Assembly: GCA_021812865.1 (NCBI GenBank)
Contig: JAKAMP010000091.1
Span: 1-8,543 of the forward strand
Source: Bacteroidota bacterium
Lineage (GTDB): Bacteria > Bacteroidota > Bacteroidia > Bacteroidales > JAAYUG01
DNA length: 8,543 bases
Reading direction: 5' to 3'
The notes below the pieces were generated by a model. It saw only the letters and a program-made list of their open reading frames with translations. It did no database searches and was not told the DNA's origin. Shown piece after piece: positions 7,061 through 8,543 of this stretch; the first letter of the stretch is position 1, and each line of letters opens with the position of its first letter. A program made the translations under genes and the position numbers.

Positions 7061-7076
7061 TGGCATTTGTTTCGCA
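7061..7076 (+). promoter_or_regulatory. Sigma-54 (-24/-12) promoter of the ABC transporter operon
   Basis: TGGCAT-TTGTT-TCGCA matches the sigma-54 consensus TGGCAY-N5-TTGCW except for one base (TCGCA for TTGCA). The invariant GG (7062-7063) and GC (7074-7075) are separated by exactly 10 bases as required. Transcription would begin near 7087, leaving a 19-base leader before the ATG at 7106. An NtrC-family activator gene and two palindromic upstream sites lie next to it, which makes a chance match unlikely. Confidence 0.8.
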
Positions 7077-7105
7077 AAGTCTCAGGAAAACCAAATCTTT
7101 ACTCA

Positions 7106-7837
7106 ATGAACGAACACAATCATTCAGGAAACGAGGTAAAATCCGATCGCCTGCCCCTGATCAGAACAAACGATCTCTGCAAGGTATTCCGTACCGATGA
7201 GGTGGAAACCACTGCCCTGCATAACCTGAATTTCGAGGTGAATGCAGGTGAATTTCTGGCTGTAATGGGCCCTTCGGGCTGCGGGAAGTCAACCTTGCTT
7301 AACCTGATCGGGCTGCTCGATAATCCCAGCTCGGGCGATTACCTGCTGGATGATGTGAATGTGGCCCGATTCAACGAGAATGAACGCAACCGGTTCCGCC
7401 GTGGCAAGATTGGATTTGTATTTCAGAATTTCAATCTCATTGACGAACTCACCGTTTTCGAGAATGTTGAACTGCCATTGATCGCGTTAAAGGAAAAGGC
7501 TTCAATCAGGAAGAAAAGGGTGGACGAAGTACTGGATCGCATGCAGATCGGTCACAGGCGAAATCATTTTCCCCAACAGTTATCCGGCGGACAACAGCAG
7601 CGTGTGGCAGTGGCCAGGGCTGTCATTGCCAATCCACGTCTGCTCCTTGCCGATGAACCTACAGGAAACCTCGATTCTGCAAACGGTGAACAAGTGATGC
7701 AACTGCTGGAACAATTGAATATGGAAGGTTCTACCATTATTATGGTGACCCATTCTCCAGCCCATGCCGAAAGGGCCCACAGGATAATACACCTCTTCGA
7801 CGGCCACCTCATTGTGGAACGGCGCGACAAGGTGTAA
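7106..7837 (+). CDS. ABC transporter ATP-binding protein, LolD/MacB type
   Basis: A 243-residue cytosolic ATPase that drives a MacB/FtsX-type permease. It shows Walker A GPSGCGKST (55-63), Q-loop Gln107 in VFQNFNL, the signature LSGGQQQRVAVAR (159-171), Walker B LLLADEPTGNLD (179-190) and the H-loop His216 in IIMVTHS. The motif order, ADEPTGNLD and the length fit the LolD/MacB/FtsE family, whose members act in lipoprotein release, peptide or drug efflux, or envelope signalling and not in substrate import. An in-frame TTG start at 7067 is open but lies inside the sigma-54 promoter and upstream of the predicted transcript start, so the ATG at 7106 was chosen. The permease gene begins 34 bases after the stop. 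Expression is predicted to need RpoN and the divergent NtrC-family regulator. Confidence 0.94.
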   Translation: MNEHNHSGNEVKSDRLPLIRTNDLCKVFRTDEVETTALHNLNFEVNAGEFLAVMGPSGCGKSTLLNLIGLLDNPSSGDYLLDDVNVARFNENERNRFRRGKIGFVFQNFNLIDELTVFENVELPLIALKEKASIRKKRVDEVLDRMQIGHRRNHFPQQLSGGQQQRVAVARAVIANPRLLLADEPTGNLDSANGEQVMQLLEQLNMEGSTIIMVTHSPAHAERAHRIIHLFDGHLIVERRDKV

Positions 7838-7871
7838 CGAGTTTAATTATAAACCACAAATACTTACTCCC

Positions 7872-8543
7872 ATGCTTCGGATGATCTTCACCCTAACCGT
7901 ACGTAACCTGTTCAAGGACAAACTGATATCGTTCGTTAACTTTTCAAACCTGGCCATCGGGTTTACCACCTTTATACTGATCAGCCTCTATATTTACCAG
8001 GACTGGAACTGGGACAAGCAAAACACAAACTATGACCGCCTGTACCGGCTGCAATTGTTCATGGACCAGGAAGATAATGCGGTAAAGCATACCTCAAGTG
8101 TAACGGCAGCCCTTGCCAGGCAAGTGTTGCCTCGAATGCCTGAGATTGAAAGCATCCTGGTGATGCACGATGCGGGCGACAACAATAAGGACGGGCTGTT
8201 TCTGTCGGCCGACCGAAAACACCAGTTTTTAATGCGCTATGGTTATTATGCAGATACGACCATCTTTCATATGCTTACATTCAGATTCATTGAGGGAAAG
8301 CCAGAAGGTTCACTCTCACAACCTTATTCCGTAGTGATCTCCAAATCGGTGGCCGACAAGCTCTTTCCCGGAACCCCGGCTCTGGGCAGAAGGATTTACG
8401 GTGAAAACAAAGTGGATTTTACGGTTACCGGTGTATATGAAGATTTGCCCGAACATTCCACCCTGCGTCCGGCCTTTCTTATTCCTACGGTTCTGATCCC
8501 CCACACCACCGGGATGAAAGATTATGAAACCAACTTCTGTATG
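7872..8543 (+). CDS. MacB/FtsX-type ABC transporter permease, 3' end missing
   Basis: The first 224 codons of a permease; the frame is open at the window end. The short cytosolic start (MLRMIFTLTVRNLFKDK) is typical of this family in Bacteroidota. One membrane helix follows (about 19-42), then an external MacB-type periplasmic core domain with DRLYRLQ (55-61), SVVISKSVADKLFPG (153-167), ALGRRIYGENKVDFTVTGVYEDLPEHSTLRPAFLIP (170-205). The C-terminal helices of the FtsX domain would lie outside the window. It follows the ABC ATPase by 34 bases on the same strand and is surely its partner. The family moves substrates from the inner membrane or periplasm outward, or transmits mechanical signals; the substrate here is unknown. 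An ATG at codon 4 is a possible alternative start. Confidence 0.9.
   Translation, partial: MLRMIFTLTVRNLFKDKLISFVNFSNLAIGFTTFILISLYIYQDWNWDKQNTNYDRLYRLQLFMDQEDNAVKHTSSVTAALARQVLPRMPEIESILVMHDAGDNNKDGLFLSADRKHQFLMRYGYYADTTIFHMLTFRFIEGKPEGSLSQPYSVVISKSVADKLFPGTPALGRRIYGENKVDFTVTGVYEDLPEHSTLRPAFLIPTVLIPHTTGMKDYETNFCM

Noticed and set aside
7067..7105. TTG start giving a 13-residue longer ABC ATPase
   Set aside because: It falls inside the -24/-12 promoter and ahead of the predicted transcript start; the added residues match no family feature.

Overview
The window looks like a chromosomal piece from a member of the Bacteroidota. Several signs agree: promoter -7 elements of the form TAnnTTTG, little or no Shine-Dalgarno sequence, a PNGase F-like exoenzyme ending in what resembles a type IX secretion sorting domain, and a MacB/FtsX-type permease of the kind common in that phylum. 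No RNA gene, CRISPR array, insertion sequence or phage gene was seen. The genus cannot be told from the sequence.

Left part (1-2863). Two minus-strand genes lie 37 bases apart and probably form an operon. First comes a secreted multidomain protein whose N-terminal half is related to peptide-N-glycosidase F (606-2525). Second is a glycoside hydrolase family 3 enzyme (1-569), cut off by the window edge. Both have signal peptides, so the pair is a plausible export-and-digest unit for glycoproteins or their glycans. The 338-base gap at 2526-2863 carries a well-formed promoter for this operon, two copies of an operator-like 13-mer, and a second promoter element for the aspartokinase gene on the other strand.

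Centre (2864-4180). A monofunctional aspartokinase lies on the plus strand and converges with the two-component genes. A 10-bp hairpin sits at the junction.

Right part (4178-8543). A sensor kinase and a sigma-54-dependent NtrC-family response regulator overlap by 11 bases on the minus strand. Divergently, a LolD/MacB-type ABC ATPase is followed by a FtsX/MacB-type permease that runs off the window. The gap between regulator and transporter contains the main result. There are two copies of the palindrome TGTAAA-N5-TTTACA with centres 23 bp apart, then a 53-bp stretch that is 83% A+T, then a sigma-54 type -24/-12 promoter (TGGCAT-N5-TCGCA) just before the ABC ATPase start. Read together these form a complete predicted circuit. 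The kinase has two membrane helices and almost no external loop. It would phosphorylate the regulator, which would bind the tandem palindromes and activate the transporter promoter. The proximal palindrome also overlaps the regulator's own -7 element, which suggests autoregulation. The signal and the transported substrate are not visible in the sequence.
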